Positions 1 through 11,141 of a DNA stretch of 64,000 bases are shown here, in pieces. Numbering within the stretch: the first letter of the stretch is position 1; each line of letters starts with the position of its first letter. A model generated the notes under the pieces. The model made no database searches. It was not told the DNA's origin and saw only the letters and a list, made by a program, of their open reading frames with translations. Source of the stretch: Agapanthus africanus (Eukaryota; Streptophyta; Magnoliopsida; Asparagales; Amaryllidaceae); contig JASDDO010000001.1 in NCBI GenBank assembly GCA_030015575.1, positions 323,549,595 through 323,613,594 on the forward strand. Direction: 5' to 3'. A program made the translations under genes and the position numbers.

Positions 1-1039
1 TTGAGTTATTCGACTCAGGGGACTCATACAGAGTATTGTATGTTGTCCAGTGTCCATTAGGACAAAGGGGTTGGTCCTCGTACTATGTTCTGTTTACTTG
101 TGACTTCTCTAGTTTTTAGACAAGAGTTTCGTAGAAATACAAGTCTAAGTTGTGAGAAGTTGTGGGTACAGGAATAAAGTAGAGAACCAGGTGTTGCAAG
201 TATCGGGATTCTTCAAAGTAATCAAAGATGTAAATACTTGTGTTTGGTATTCAGTCGATAGTAATGATTTCGAGAAACTTGTTTCTCTTTCGGGTTACTC
301 ATAATTGGATGAACTCCTAAGTTGAGTAATACTGATTAGCCTCTTTCTATTAAGTTAACATGCACTGGAGACAGCTGCATGATTTGAATCTGGTTCAATT
401 AAATCAGTGCCAAAGTTTCTATATTGGATATAGAATGGTTCATATCTTAACGATGTTAAGGTACGGGGAGTTGTCCGGCTTATGCTTAAAACCAGACTCT
501 GGATAACTCAAGGCACGTTTCTGTAATGGCAGTTTGTGGGTTGACCCAGGGTATGACGAAGGTTGACTTTCTACCATCTGGAAGATCAATGGTGATATTG
601 TTCTTGACTCGCCACAGTTTTAATAAAATGGATTTTTTCAGAAAACAGTAGTGGGAGTATGGTAGAACTGGAAGAGATTCCAGAACCGCAAACGATTAAG
701 GAAAATTTAATAGGACCTAAAGATTCAATCAGGTTTGACATTCCATTAGCCACTCCGCAGATATGGTGGGTAACCTTAGACACCCGAGAGGTACTCCAGT
801 AGCCTCAAGGACGGTGACAAGGAGGTTCTTGTTTACCCAGACTTTCCATTGCCGTTGTTCCAGACTATGAAACCCGGCAGGAGGATGAGTATAGCGTCGT
901 TCTAAACTAGTTTTAGAAGTGCACGTGTATATGACTCTGCCAGAGGGTTGTTGTGATTAGTGGGAGCAGCGGAAGCATAGTGGACAAGTAGCTTATGTCT
1001 ATTTATAGACTAAAGCAGATATAGCAGAGAGAGATCATC

Positions 1040-1350
1040 TATTTTTTGATGTGACAGTCATGGGTTTGACTTCATCAGAATAGGGGATGGATCTGTTAAG
1101 AAGGTAGTAGGGTGTGATGTCCTAGTATTTGGATGACATACACAGAGTAGGAAGTAAAATTCCTATACTACGATCGGTTATACTATGGTTGTCACACAGT
1201 TGTTTCTCCACAAAGGATATGGATACAATATCTGACATTCTGGTTACTAGATCTATGGTTTTAGATCTAGATTTGGGCAGTTTCCCAATCTGGGTATTTA
1301 GACAGTATTCTAAAAGTATTTAGAATAAGTGACTCCTGGCATAATGGTGT
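1040..1350 (+). pseudogene. Copia reverse transcriptase relic (B0)
   Basis: The RT active-site box is readable as YLDD at 1126-1137, followed by the usual copia continuation (IPILRSV..WLSH.CFSTKDM) to about 1230. In functional Angela-like RTs this box is YVDD; the two catalytic aspartates remain. Downstream the frame drifts and stops appear, and upstream the fingers region is not in one frame. B1 (31886-31897) and B4 (53198-53209) carry the same YLDD variant, so it predates these insertions. Confidence 0.8.
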
Positions 1351-1896
1351 ACCTGCAGGTGATGGAGTCACCCTCTCTAAAGGTGTCTTACAGACTAAAG
1401 GGGAGAGGATGTGCATGATTAACATATCACTTGCTTAGGCAATTGAGTTGATCATCAGATGTCAAGTACCATACCAGATATTGTTTTTGCACTAGATATA
1501 ATAGGTTGATATTAATCCAATCCTGGAGAAACATTCGGAAGCAGATTTAGAACATAAGTGGATGTTCTAGGGATTTGATAACGGCAGCCTCCTTCGGGAG
1601 ACGGTTATCATTCCAGGCTTCCAAGGTGACATAGATGGCCGAGTGATTGTCAGAGTTATAGTTTTCCCTCTGACGAAGGGCAGTAGTTTGGACAGCTGGT
1701 CCAAGCGGATACCGAGGGAGGCATGGTGCAGGATAATGATTAGGTTCAGTTGACGATATAGTCTAAGAAGTTTGTATTTGGAGTTCATTTATGAACTAGG
1801 TCCCATCAGATATCCAGACATATTTTAAGAAAGGTATTGCTCAATTCGGGAGATGGCTTTCTCTACGAACTTGAGATTAAGAGAGACATAGAAAGA

Positions 1897-1926
1897 AACA
1901 TCAGGACGGATCCACTCACTGAGGCT
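1897..1926 (+). pseudogene. RNase H C-terminal tail relic (B0)
   Basis: The codons read NIRTDPLTEA, matching the conserved end of copia pol (NIADPLTK type). It lies about 130 nt before the purine tract, as expected for the end of the polyprotein. Ala is replaced by Thr and Lys by Glu. Only this short block is clear; the preceding RNase H core is too decayed for me to place residue by residue. Confidence 0.7.
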
Positions 1927-2042
1927 ATTTCTCGAACACAATAGTTTTACAAACGAGCTTTGTGAAACTGATTAGTAGAGGAGTTGGATGTTCGGTATCA
2001 CACGGGCTGTGATTATGCGACATCGCAAGAATTAGCCTTAAG

Positions 2043-2056
2043 TGCAAGTGGGAGAT
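2043..2056 (+). promoter_or_regulatory. Polypurine tract (B0)
   Basis: TGCAAGTGGGAGAT lies immediately before the LTR. The same tract precedes every A and B 3' LTR in the window (inverted in the minus-strand copies). In LTR elements this is the primer for plus-strand DNA synthesis. Confidence 0.85.
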
Positions 2057-4108
2057 TGTTGTATATAGTGCCCTCAAAGTCAATTATTGGATCGCAGGTA
2101 CGTGATTGCAATGATTAAGGGAAGACCTATATCGGTAGGACAGTCTTACTCGAGATGATAGAATGCTATTTGGTTTGTCTTTATCATTGTGTACTGCTTT
2201 AGGTGATATTATAGATCACTATTACACGTTGATAGAGCCCTTAGGATTCTTGCTTGACTACCAGCAGTATGATGGCGATCATATACATGAGAGTTGGGTA
2301 GTCTATAAGCACATCCTTAAAAGTGGTCATTAGTCGTGGGAGTTTCGAGATAGGGCATCAATACTCCGGAGTAGACTAGTGTATACAGTCGAGACCCCGA
2401 CGAGGGGCGGTGGCCGGCCTCACAAGCCATTGGTGTCTGTTGGATCACCTAAGATGTATACAGGTGCTCATTGGGTTATGAGTGCACCGGACAGGACTCG
2501 CCGGGAACCTTCTAGTTGGTATTATACCTAGCTTCGAATAGCAGTTCCCAGGTGACATGTGTACAGGTTAGTTCATCGACCTGAGGTCGTCATTTGTCTC
2601 ATGTGAGTTCCCACTGTGCTTTGATAATTACCCTACCACGACTCAAAGGAGTCGTGTAAACAGGTTTTAGTTGGGTACAGTCTCGAGCCACATGGAGGCA
2701 AGTGAGCGGATCGGCAGGGGATTCGTCTCTCCCGGTATTGGGTGTGAGATCGCGCTGTGTCTAGGAGAGCCATTACACAAAGCCCTCGGCCGAGGCAGGA
2801 GATTTACTGGTAGGTACTCCAGTAGTATCTCAGGGTGTTCTGGGCTACACTCTGACACGACTTATGCCGCTATTGGGGGTCTGGCGTTACCAGCCCCCTA
2901 GACCCGAATGCGATGCTTATAGACGAACGGACCGGACTGTACGGATATTGTCACTGATAGGCTCAGTAGATTTCTAGGATGAGTTCGCTCATCAGCTTCC
3001 CTTTCTGTCAATATATGGGCAGCCGTTACGTACAGCTAGTACCACTGACGGCTTGTTGTTAAACCCACTACCAAAGTATTGACGAGTTTTTAGAGTCCCC
3101 CACAGATTGTTTCCCAAGTTCGGGCGAAACGTTGTAGAGGCCGTATAGTTTTATGGCAGGGTTCGAACATGCACGTGCACTTGGTTTAAGCCGGATTCTA
3201 GTATTATATTGTAGAGATATTTTTATCTTATTGCATTTTGTATTCGGTAGGAATACAAATGCGGGTATGTATATACTGTTGCGGGGTTATCCTGTAATTA
3301 GTTACGGGATCGATTTTTGAAGTTGCCAGTTTGTATCTTCGTTTTGGCCATTTTCCTTTCTTTCCTTCTTGGCTGAATTTCTTAGTTGTGAAGGGGTTCT
3401 TTGTAAATGTGGCTTTTGTAAATGAGGGTTTTTTTTATGGGCTACAGCAAGCTCCAGCAAATTCTTGATCATTCTTGAATGGGTGAGTCACTTGATGAGT
3501 TGTTTTTGCATTGAATGGTTTTTGGAAAGCTTTAGGATATTTAGTTGATCTTTGTGGTTGATATTGATCTAAGCCTCACCACTTCATTTGTTAAGTTCAC
3601 CCCCTCCATCCTAGTGGCCGACCCCACTTCATGGCCGCCCCAAAATGGCCGACCCCATTTTTCGATGAGAAGATTGATTCAATGCAAATTCCAAGCTCAT
3701 TTTCATCACTCCTTTTGGCAACTTCAATTTACCTTCACCCAATGGCTTGGGTTTCTTGAGACAAAGTATTCTACACTCTCTCTACATCAATCTCGGACAT
3801 GTCAGTTAGCAAACTTTATGTCCGAGTTTCCTCGGTTCAGAGGCGGGAGCCCGTATAAAGATCCGTTGACGTGGTGCCAGCTCGACGAGGAGACAGGAGA
3901 TCGGAGATGTCACGAGGAGCGTAGGATGATGGCTAAAGACCGAAGGAAACGGATCGATCGGTATATCCATTCTATCTTTTTACAGTTTGCTAGTTTAGTG
4001 TTAATGGCACGATCCGGGTTACAGTCTATGTTAGCGCCAGTTTATGAAAAAGTTTTTGTTCCGCGTTTGGCATCAGATTATTGGCCGGGGCGCTGGCGTA
4101 GACTTTCA
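2057..4108 (+). repeat. LTR of B0 (3' LTR, family B)
   Basis: It starts TGTTGTATATAG (family B consensus TGTTGGAGATAG) and ends in a decayed form of the B end, with GGCCGGGGCGC still readable at 4084-4094. Length is about 2.05 kb, slightly shorter than B4 LTRs. It is visibly more diverged from B1-B4 than they are from each other, so it is probably an older insertion. A 191-codon open frame at 3545-4120 lies inside it and has no recognisable protein features. The junction at 4109 with gypsy-type leader sequence suggests B0 inserted into a gypsy element; I could not find a target-site duplication because the left end is outside the window. Confidence 0.8.
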
Positions 4109-4358
4109 AAGGCTTCATAAGTGGAGTAACGTATCGTAATTATGCCGCGGAACATACACACGGTACGTCACTCTCCTTAAGTCACCTACTCCATCAACCA
4201 AGGTCAACCTCCACGACGAAAGTTCGGGTCTAATACCCCCTCGACCAAGTCTAAGTTCTGTATGGTCAAGCTTAGGTTCCGAATACATAAACTTCCTAGA
4301 CTCCGCATAGTCAAACATAGACTCGAATCAAGGTTAACCTAATGCTTTGATACCAACT
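4109..4358 (-). mobile_element. Ty3/gypsy-like leader fragment with primer site
   Basis: A short stretch between the end of B0 and a gypsy-type LTR. On the minus strand it is the sequence just downstream of a primer-binding site, the start of the internal region. No coding motif is visible in its ~235 nt. The rest of the gypsy internal region was displaced by B0 and is not in the window. Confidence 0.55.
4343..4355 (-). promoter_or_regulatory. Primer-binding site, gypsy-like element
   Basis: On the minus strand it reads TGGTATCAAAGCA, close to the complement of the tRNA-iMet 3' end. It sits 3 nt from the LTR edge at 4359, the standard position. The copia elements here instead use TGGTATCAGAGC. 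Confidence 0.7.
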
Positions 4359-4883
4359 TGGCCACGACCCGAAATGGCACGTGACTGGCACTTGAATCAT
4401 ATGAAATCTATAGGACCCTATCTAATTCAAGTAAGACAAAAATCCCAGAAATCTAAATCATTTTTGATAAGAAGTGAAGAAAACTTATTTTAAAGCAAGT
4501 GGTTTTAATAACATAAGCCGAAGTATACATTTTTAAAACCTCAATTCTTTTTTGAAAATTTTAGCAGAGTTTCCTTTGTAAATACTGGCCCCAAACGGGT
4601 ACAAACATGAATAATATGAATAAAGGCATCCCTAAACGGGAGCTAGCTCTTCGTCAATTGACGGTCACAACCATGCAAGCAATATAATATACAACGCCGA
4701 AGGGCGAGGATCAAAATGCAAAAGGAAACTCAAAATCATCAGGAAAATCATAATAATACATGCGCGACTTTAATGTCGAAAGAATAAACAACAGGTGTTC
4801 TAAGTCTAATAGATATATACAAGTCTGGTTGATGGAGTTGCTAGATACAACTGAAATATAATAAAACGTACAATGGTGGTCAC
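4359..4883 (-). repeat. Gypsy-like 5' LTR, left part
   Basis: It begins TGGCCACGACCCGAAATGGC, resembling the start of the solo LTR at 38897 (TGTCACGACCC...), and both share a nearby GTGACYGGCACTT block. It ends abruptly where family A LTR sequence starts near 4884. The remaining part of this LTR type reappears at 13304, so A1 most likely inserted into it and a deletion then removed material at the left junction. Confidence 0.6.
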
Positions 4884-5197
4884 GATGCAAGTCTACTCTG
4901 GTGTATCGATGCCCAGTCTCGATACACTCTCGACTAGGAACAGTTATAGGATGTACTCGTCAACTACCGTGGCCCCACTAGTATGATCTCATCATAGTCC
5001 CAGTAGTCGAGTACATATCCTAAGGGCTTTATCAACATGTAACATAGAGACAATCAGAGTACATGTTAAGATAAAGAGGAACCAGATAGCGTATTATCAT
5101 GTCGAGCAAGAAATTCCTCCCGATATATGTCCAAGCATCCACTACAATATACATCGTATGTACAGTAATGGCCTCTAGGGCATACATATAACTAACA
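4884..5197 (-). repeat. A1 3' LTR fragment
   Basis: Matches the outer ~315 bp of the intact family A LTRs (compare 12985-13303) and ends CATACATATAACTAACA like them. The remaining ~1.85 kb is missing; the break at about 4884 joins it directly to gypsy LTR sequence. Confidence 0.85.
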
Positions 5198-5213
5198 ATC
5201 TCCCACTTGCACT
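5198..5213 (-). promoter_or_regulatory. Polypurine tract (A1)
   Basis: The complement reads AGTGCAAGTGGGAGAT on the minus strand, touching the 3' LTR. Confidence 0.85.
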
Positions 5214-5289
5214 AGGGCCATCTGTTGTAGTATCGCATACACAACAATCAGCTGTTGTTGAAGTATCTCATACTCAACCATCCCATAAA

Positions 5290-5800
5290 AGTCTCTACTG
5301 GGAAATAGGCCTTTGTGAGTGGATCCGCGCTGTTGTCCTCTGTGTCTACTCTCCTAATCTCGATCTCCCTGGAAATCAACCATCTCCATGATCAGGTGAT
5401 ACTTCCTAAGAATTTTATCTGGATTTCTGATGGGACGGGGGTTCCTTGGCATAAACCACAACTCCATTGTCGTACAATGGTAGGAACGAAGTTCATCTCA
5501 TGAACTTATATATATCCAGACTGCCTCTTTGGTAGCATCCTTTGTAACGACGTATCTTGCCTTTAATCGTCTAGTAAGTCACGGTATCTAGCTTGGAACT
5601 CTTCCAACATACCGTCCCTCCATTGAGGGTAAAGACAATGCCTGCGACTGACATTCAGTCGTTCTTATCACCCTGGAACCTTTCCAGTGATTCTCCTCAG
5701 GGTCGATTGATACCATCTTACTACAACTAGTGAGAATCCTAACATCCAATTAGATCTAACTCATAGATCCATAACACAGGATTTAGGAGGTATCACCTTG
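5290..5800 (-). pseudogene. Copia RNase H relic (A1)
   Basis: The C-terminal ADPLT block is encoded at 5314-5328 (minus). Upstream sequence aligns with the A3 copy at 27600-28080, where blocks resembling DPGENHW, TNDATKEAIW and QYHLIMEMV are readable in changing frames; these match conserved blocks of Angela-like RNase H. In A1 the same blocks are broken by stops and indels. Inferred non-functional. Confidence 0.7.
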
Positions 5801-5803
5801 ATC

Positions 5804-6251
5804 CTATTTGGAGAATCTTTGTGATAAAAGGAGATTGACCGAGCGTAGCATAGGAAACTCCTTCCCTATCAAGAGTATGTCATCTATGTACTCTACGAGG
5901 ATCACCACCATACTCTCCACTACCTTTTTGTATATACAAGGTTCATCTACCATTTTGATGAAGTCGAACTCTTTGACTACCACATCAAAACAGACGTTCC
6001 AACTCCGCGATGCCTGATTTATCACATAAATCATCTTGCTCACATCTCCGCTGCTCCCACTGTCTATGAAGCCCTCTGGCTGTGTACTTATAGACGCTCT
6101 CTTCCAAATCAATATTTAGAAAAGCAGTCATGACACCCAACCGCCAGATATCGTAGTCATAGTATGTAGCCGTGGCAAGTAGGATCTGGATGGACTTAAG
6201 CATAGCTTTCAAAGTCTCAACTTTTCCATGTACACCAAGTAATCTTCTCAA
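5804..6251 (-). pseudogene. Copia reverse transcriptase relic (A1)
   Basis: Two overlapping frames on the minus strand together cover the RT palm. The first (from about 6206) reads AMLKSIQILLATATYYDYD then RLGVMTAFLN, where the normal block has Asp (MDVKTAFLN), so the first catalytic Asp is Gly. The second (6112-5804) carries QPEGF, QASRSWN, DEPCIYKK and the active-site box YIDDILLIG at 5890-5879, then PMLRSVN. The frame change falls inside the block that normally reads VYMTQPEG; A2 and A6 break at the same place. Spacing and motifs match Angela/Tork copia RTs. Confidence 0.9.
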
Positions 6252-6419
6252 GATATACTTGCTCCTGATGGGGATTTAACCCTTCAGATAAAGCAACCAA
6301 AGTCCATACTTTTTTGGTGTATAAGGATTCCATCTCAGATCGCTAAGCATCCAGTCATTCTTACAGAGTCCCACTCCTGATGGCCAGCTCGAAACTAGTT
6401 GGGTCATCATCTCATGATG

Positions 6420-6800
6420 CAATCCTTGCTCCCACTGTCATAGAGAAAACTGAAGTATCTCTCAGGTGGGTGAGGAACCGTGCTAGATCGGCGGAGAGGC
6501 TGAGATTCGTTGTAAACTATTGAATCCTTTGGTTCTACCAAATCATCAGCTGCAGTTTGTATAGCTGGAACTCTTTCCAGTTCTACCTCATGACCAATAA
6601 TTTCTTCACAAGAAATTCTCTTTCATAAAGGTGGCATGCTGAGAAACAAAACATCTTTTGTTCCTCGGTTTGGTAGAAGATATTCCCTTGCTAATGCTTG
6701 GGATATCCAACAAACTTCTACAGAACTGACTTTGCCTCGAGCTTGTCCGGATTTTCTTTTGACATAGGCCGGACAACACCAAATTTTAACTTACTTAAGA
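6420..6800 (-). pseudogene. Integrase-RT linker relic (A1)
   Basis: The minus strand around 6450-6510 encodes the basic R-RSS-V-HPPERY-type block found between integrase and RT in Angela-like copia elements. Upstream, near 6760-6800, are remnants of the integrase C-terminal stretch (PMSK-like). The same arrangement is clearer in A2 (17605-17850) and A5 (46800-47120). Confidence 0.65.
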
Positions 6801-7079
6801 TATAGGCTCTTCCCATTCCATATCATATATGAAGTGGTAGGCAACTGATTTGATTGGAACCCTATTCAATAGGTATGCATCTTCTCAAGTGCATAACTCC
6901 CAAAAGGAAATAGGAAACTCAGTAGTACTCATCATAGAGCGCACCATATCTAATAAGGTGTGATTGCTCCGCCCTGATACACCGAAGTGCCGTGGTGTAT
7001 ACGGAGGAGTAATGCTGAGAGAGAATCTCATTCTCCTTTAGAATAGTCCACGATTTCCGTGCTCAAGTATTCTCCTCCT

Positions 7080-7400
7080 TGATCTCATCAAAGGACATAA
7101 TACTTATACCCGTTTTTGGTTCTCTACTTCTAACTTATATTCTGTGATTATCTCAAAAGTTTCGGACTTGTGTTTCAACAGGAACATATGTCTGAATCTT
7201 GAGAGATCATCAGTGAATGTAATGAAGTACAAAGAACCGGTCCTGGCATATATAGACAGGGGACCTTCATACATCAGCATGTATCAATCCCAAGAGTTCA
7301 CAACTCTTTCTCTGTTTCCAATAAACGGAGCTGTGGTCATCTTATCTTTGTGACATGACCGGCAAGTTTCATAAGATGTAAATTCAAACTAATTTAAATA
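7080..7400 (-). pseudogene. Copia integrase core relic (A1)
   Basis: Reading the minus strand from about 7400, a block like CQSCHKDKMTTAPF is followed by GPLS..AR, YFITFTDDLSRF and LLKHKSETFE. These match the integrase zinc-binding tail and catalytic core of Angela/Tork elements (CESCLLGKM, YFITFTDDFSRYGY, MKHKSEAFE). The block that normally carries the first catalytic Asp (HTDVCGP) reads MLMYEGP here, so that residue is lost. Confidence 0.8.
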
Positions 7401-7839
7401 TACATCTAAAATGTAACTTCAGCTAGTCGGGTTGCATTGATATGACCTAGTCTACAATACCTCAAGAAGGATTCGTTCATTTCTGAACTCTTCCTCTTGT
7501 GTGTGTTCTGTACGTTAAGAATTGTGGTTTGATTTAGAGCGTCTATGCTTTTAGATAACGTGCCTGAACCGATCAACTCTTGATATAGGAAATGTTCAAA
7601 ACATTATCCAACAATACAAAATTATATCCTTCTTTACTAATAAAGAGACTGATATGATATTGTATATCAGGTTCGGTATCTAATAACATTCGTTCAGAAT
7701 CAATGTATTCTGGTAATACAGGGTGATAACTATCAACAGACTTGGCTGCAACACTTGCACCATTTTCTATCTCATGAAACTTATCACCCGTTTTCAGTTA
7801 TCTACCTATCTGTAGCCCATGTAATAAATTACATTTGCG

Positions 7840-8094
7840 GGATCCTGATCTGGTATCTCATACCCAGGACGTAAATGATACTGAGAAATAGTTCTCTGTA
7901 ATGAACACACCCGAAGATGATGCATCAACATGCACTTTCTTTGTTTGGGCGGCACGGGAAATCTGGTATACCCCAATTTTCTGCTCTGTCATATAACAGT
8001 TATAAGTTGGAGCGGGACCAACGTTCCTTAGTGCAGTATAACAAGCGGGTTCGATCAATACATCCGTATTATTATCTTGATTAAGGCGTGACAT
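7840..8094 (-). pseudogene. Copia protease relic (A1)
   Basis: The minus strand encodes SSSGVFITENYFSVSFTSWV, then a stop, then DTRSGS. Intact copia proteases read WVLDTGCGSHI at this point, so Leu has become a stop and the active-site Gly is Arg. A2 has the same Gly-to-Arg change. The upstream 40 residues (to 8094) have no gag zinc knuckle. Confidence 0.75.
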
Positions 8095-8533
8095 GGTCGC
8101 TATCTGGAGAGAGAGAAGAAAACACTCAGCGTGCGCTTTTACAAGATTAGATTGGTTATCAATTTATCTAATCAGGATGTCTCCCACTGTTTTAGTCAAA
8201 ACTTCCTTCAAACCCTAAAAGGAAAGACTAGCCGGGATTAATTACACTATATAAGCTTGCCAATATTTCAGCCAGGCCAGTGCCGGTACTTTGAGGGAGG
8301 TTCCCCGCGCTTTCGCACGGACCTAATTAAAATAAATCTCGTTTTCCCAGGGGCGTAACCCCGTTGACACCTTTCTAGACACCTACTTGATCGGCTAATT
8401 GTAATGTGTAAAACTCTCCCTTGAGTAACTCTTACTCGCAGCGGGTATCGGGATCCAACTATCTCATAGAAGGTATGCAATCTCATTGCAAATTTCAACA
8501 CTTGAAATTCCCGATAATATTTTGCCCCTACCA

Positions 8534-8750
8534 ACTTATGACCTTGGCTAAGGTCAACAAATCATAAGTGCTAGCCAAGTTCAACCCGTCATTTCCCGAT
8601 TGAATTAAACCCACCCGCACGACCTTTGGCTAAGGTCAACAAAGTCGCACGACTACCCTAACTCAATCGCATCATATGCTTATACAGATAAGCACTAATC
8701 AGCTACCGCACACTACGCCTTGGCTAAGGTCAACAAACGCAGCATGAATA
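8534..8750 (-). repeat. Three-copy CCTTGG..AACAA motif (A1)
   Basis: Cores at 8542-8560, 8623-8643 and 8718-8737 all read CCTTGGCTAAGGTCAACAA (the second with one extra T). Each core can fold as CCTT/AAGG. The first is enclosed by an 8-bp outer stem (ACTTATGA/TCATAAGT), the second by CGAC/GTCG. The same three positions exist in A2, B1 and B4 with different core sequences. Confidence 0.75.
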
Positions 8751-8881
8751 CTAACCAGTACTTATCTGAAATGACGGAGGACTACGACAGGTTTTTAAGA
8801 AAACCCTTTGCGTAATGAACTTGATATCGTTGTAGAATCGAGTGATTTTAAATGGAATGTTTTTTAGGCTTTTCTAGTATT

Positions 8882-9120
8882 GCTAAAGACGTCACTCCCG
8901 GTGAAGGGATCGTCGGCTCTTTCCTCATCGAATAACGTGCAAGATATTTCACAAATATCACTATGCAAAGCAAAAACTATAAAAATAATCAAATGACAAA
9001 CCGAGTTTGTTGCATCTGCTACTTTCGCTAAAGAGGTCACTCCCGGTGAAGGGATCTCGGCTCTTTCCTTATCGAATAAGGTGCTGGATGTTCTACAAGG
9101 AACACCGCTATGCAAAGCAA
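8882..9120 (-). repeat. Duplicated hairpin module (A1)
   Basis: Two ~95-nt copies (8882-8975 and 9027-9120) share TCACTCCCGGTGAAGGGATC flanked by a short stem. In the second copy the stem is AAAGAG (9030-9035) with CTCTTT (9061-9066), followed by CCTTATCGAATAAGG and a third inverted pair GTTC/GAAC. All four complete leaders have two copies at matching places. Confidence 0.75.
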
Positions 9121-10895
9121 GAACTAGAGCTAACAGTTTTTAAAACAAGTTTCTACAACATCTTTAGGTTTCTTTTAGTTTCATTAATCTCATTAATGAA
9201 GTCCTATTTTTATTATGCTTCACAAGCATCTCATTTGAAACAAAATCTGCAATATAACATATATCTCATATATATAATATAAACATTCGTCTCAGGCAGT
9301 AATATGATCTCATCACAGAACATTGTAGCAGAAGAACATATATGAAATATTGGATATACTAGGACGTCCATGTTTTAATACGAGCATGTATAAAACACGG
9401 ATTCCACGGTCGCGATGAATAGCCAAACCCACATCCCTAGACCCCTACGAGAGCGGCAAGCAACACTGCCAATTCTAGGGTTAGGAGACCCGGTCTCGGC
9501 TCCTCGAGATGGTCTCCCACTAGACCATAGAACCCGGTTACTTGTGCTCCCCGCCTTGGGTCTACCTAATGCGGAAAAGTAAATAATATACAACGGTGAC
9601 ATCATCCTCAGCCCGGAAGTGCCCCAATAAAAGAATATTACATATAAATGAATTTTACATGAATGAAAAAGAAAAAACTCTCATCTCACATAAAACCCCC
9701 GGCTATTCAGAACACGACGATCCAATATAACATATCACAGCAACACATAATATCTCATATCATCAACGTAAGCAAGTAGGCGTGTCCCGATTGTCGTTGA
9801 TGTATAGCAACGAAGCCAGCGATACACCACACACTACGCTTACGGTCACAGAAAAGAAAGTGTAAAACTACAACAGTTGGAATCCGCAACCTCCTTAGAC
9901 ATCTCATGCCTAACCAAATGATATCCTTAGACATCGCATGCCTAACAATTATAAACCCTGCATTTTAGTCTCATTATCGAAAACTCTTTTCAATATCTAG
10001 TCGGGCAATTCAACAAGATTCCCGACATCCTGGTCGAATGCTCGTCGCAAACTTTAATAGACAGCCGCACCCCCGGATGCCGTCGATGAAGTGCACTAAG
10101 GCGGAACACCGTTGCCGCGAGCACCCGAACGGATGCTTTTGGCGAAGGGGTTCTCCTACAGTCACTTGGTCGGGGCTATGGGGCGTGGCTGTCTAATAAG
10201 TTTACCCGTCGAGTATCCGCGTACGCTACGTGATTGCGACGGACTTTCGATCGCATCAAAATCCCGTGGCAACCGATCATGTGAGACTGAACTGCTAGAT
10301 TTATAACATTCAAATTAGTTATCTCATAACTATATGTGGATTCCAAATATTGTATCACATTCCGGATAAATAGACAATGTTAAACTTTTCGATCGAATAA
10401 ACAAACATCCAAGATTTCCCAGTTAGCTCAACACTTCAGCGGAGTTCAAAAAATATCCATCACATGCCACAGTACCGATGGTCCAGCCGTAGAAGGGTCA
10501 AGCCAACGCGTCACATGTGGAAACGCCGTACTGCCCCAAACCCTAAGGTTCAGAGGCGGTTCAGACGGTCACATAATCGAGTTAAGGTTTGTGTTCTTCT
10601 AGAGGGTCCACCGCGTTACTTGCACGACTTAGAACATTCTAAAACTACGGAAAAATCCAACACTTGGAAATTTTCCGGCAGGGGAAAAAGTGAGTTATTG
10701 ATATCGGTTCGAACTTTTTAACACGTTCTAAAATTACCAGGTTGAATTAAACGAAGTTAAACTTTCCGATCGAATCAACGAGCACCCAATACAACCCAGA
10801 AAACTCAACACTTGTGTGGAATTAAAAATTCCCAGAATAATGCAAAAGAACCTAGGAATAATACTGTGAAGCAGTGGCCCCCAAAGACACTGTTC

Positions 10896-10944
10896 GGCCG
10901 CGGAACCGCCGCCACGTGCGTGGTTTAGCCGCGGTTCCGTGGTC
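10896..10944 (-). other. GC-rich stem-loop after primer site (A1)
   Basis: Arms 10896-10909 and 10931-10944 pair over 14 positions with two mismatches, both explicable as C-to-T change at CpG. It lies about 185-245 nt from the primer site; A2, B1 and B4 have a stem at the same distance. Confidence 0.7.
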
Positions 10945-11128
10945 ACGTGATCGATTTGGAAGTCCGTACTTCACAGTAATTCTTATATTTCCCTGCTTAT
11001 TTTTCTGAGTATTTTTAATACGAAAAAATTAACTTTTTGAAAAATTTCCAGAAACTAGGGTTTTACGGGTATTCGGAGTTCAATCGGACTTTAAACTTTG
11101 CCTTGACTTCGCCTAAAGCTCTAGCTTG

Positions 11129-11140
11129 GCTCTGATACCA
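11129..11140 (-). promoter_or_regulatory. Primer-binding site, tRNA-iMet (A1)
   Basis: The minus strand reads TGGTATCAGAGC, complementary to the 3' end of plant initiator tRNA-Met, one base from the LTR edge. Confidence 0.9.
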
Positions 11141-11141
11141 C

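Larger units (their letters stand above)
1..2056 (+). mobile_element. Copia element B0, 3' part of internal region (degenerate pol)
   Basis: This is the 3' part of a Ty1/copia internal region cut by the window edge. In order it shows an integrase relic (about 60-200), a stretch matching the integrase-RT linker of other B copies, an RT relic (about 1040-1350), an RNase H tail (1897-1926) and a purine tract directly before an LTR at 2057. The same sequence runs inverted in B1 (30964 on) and B4 (52280 on), which fixes family and orientation. Stops and frameshifts are frequent, so it cannot make a polyprotein. Family assignment is from visible alignment; the lineage (Angela/Tork-like) is inferred from RT and linker motifs. 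Confidence 0.85.
8100..11128 (-). other. A1 long leader, no recognisable gag
   Basis: About 3 kb between protease relic and primer site. Only short open frames occur and none shows gag features. It aligns with the leaders of A2, B1 and B4 over scattered blocks, for example CCTAGACCCCTACGAGAGCG at 9439-9458 and GCCCCAATAAAAGAATAT near 9622. It holds the three structured elements listed separately. Either gag was lost and the region drifted, or this is a genuine long untranslated leader. Confidence 0.65.

Noticed and set aside
3545..4120. 191-codon open frame on the plus strand
   Set aside because: Lies wholly within the B0 LTR and crosses its end; no domain, and other B LTRs do not keep it open.
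8268..8534. 88-codon minus-strand frame upstream of the protease as gag
   Set aside because: Also present in A2 as part of a longer frame, but with no CCHC knuckle or gag-like composition; nothing supports translation.
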